From contig OY987266.1 in NCBI GenBank assembly GCA_963920665.1, forward strand, positions 2,175,001-2,239,000: DNA of 64,000 bases, in the 5' to 3' direction. This DNA comes from Straminergon stramineum (lineage: Eukaryota > Streptophyta > Bryopsida > Hypnales > Calliergonaceae). The translations under genes were made by a program, and so were the position numbers. Position 1 is the stretch's first letter; every line of letters starts with the position of its first letter. The notes beneath the pieces were generated by a model. That model did not search any database. It was not told the origin of the DNA and worked only from the letters and a program-made list of their open reading frames with translations. Below are positions 63,758-64,000 of this stretch, piece by piece.

Positions 63758-64000
63758 ATAGGCAATTTCATTAAAATGGCATATGCCATGCACCATTTTG
63801 ACATAAGCAGTTGAAGGACCTTAACTGTGGTGGTTTATAGTTGTGTTATGTAGCTGATTTAGGGTGATTGTGGGTGTGCCTAATTGCTTTGCTTGATTTG
63901 AATGCATGATTTTTTGCAGAATCTGTAATAATATCGCCATTTTCATGAAATTCACTGTAGATGAATTGTACTTGAGAAAAGGCCATAGATGTAGTGTGTG

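Overview
The window looks like a nuclear chromosome segment of a land plant. The best guess is a moss or other bryophyte, at moderate confidence. All five genes I can model belong to plant families: a copper-site ethylene receptor, a Dof-domain CDF-type transcription factor, a plastid-type atypical SDR, cytosolic ribosomal protein uS8/RPS15A and a secreted class III peroxidase. They have GT-AG introns of a few hundred bases and sit in AT-rich, repeat-filled DNA at about one gene per 12 kb. The species is not identifiable from sequence alone.

Layout. (1) 2.86-6.93 kb (+): a five-exon ethylene receptor of 778 aa, with an intact ethylene-binding head, GAF, histidine kinase and receiver. (2) 7-19 kb: no genes; nested DNA-transposon relics, including a 0.93 kb TTAA-flanked element inside an older element. 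(3) 19.6-22.1 kb (-): a three-exon CDF-type Dof factor, with a GC-rich upstream region (22-24.6 kb) full of CTG, CA and 43-bp repeats. (4) 24.6-40.7 kb: no genes; short inverted-repeat elements, a long inverted repeat and a tandem duplication. (5) 40.7-43.9 kb (-): a ten-exon NAD(P)-binding SDR with small exons and a likely chloroplast transit peptide. (6) 44-46.6 kb: a tandem array of about 240-bp units interrupted by a transposon. (7) 46.6-50.1 kb: more MITEs. (8) 50.46-52.23 kb (+): the RPS15A gene with a telo-box leader. (9) 53-61 kb: MITEs, including a CACTA-type one, and poly(A)-tailed retroposon ends. (10) 61.47-62.46 kb (+): an intronless class III peroxidase with a TATA box. The window ends in another TTAA element. 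The genes are functionally unrelated and show no clustering.

The most striking content is the mobile DNA. At least five size classes of element (about 150, 220, 570, 660-920 and 930 bp) begin with TTAA-CCC(C)T(A/T).. and end with the inverted form followed by TTAA. This resembles the signature of piggyBac-type transposons, which are best known from animals. A filled and empty site pair inside the window supports TTAA as the target. Two CACTA-type MITEs carry perfect 3-bp target duplications. Two further repeat families recur in introns of different genes. No transposase gene is visible, so all these elements are non-autonomous here. Repeat boundaries and splice sites were read by eye, and family assignments rest on motif and phase agreement rather than database search.
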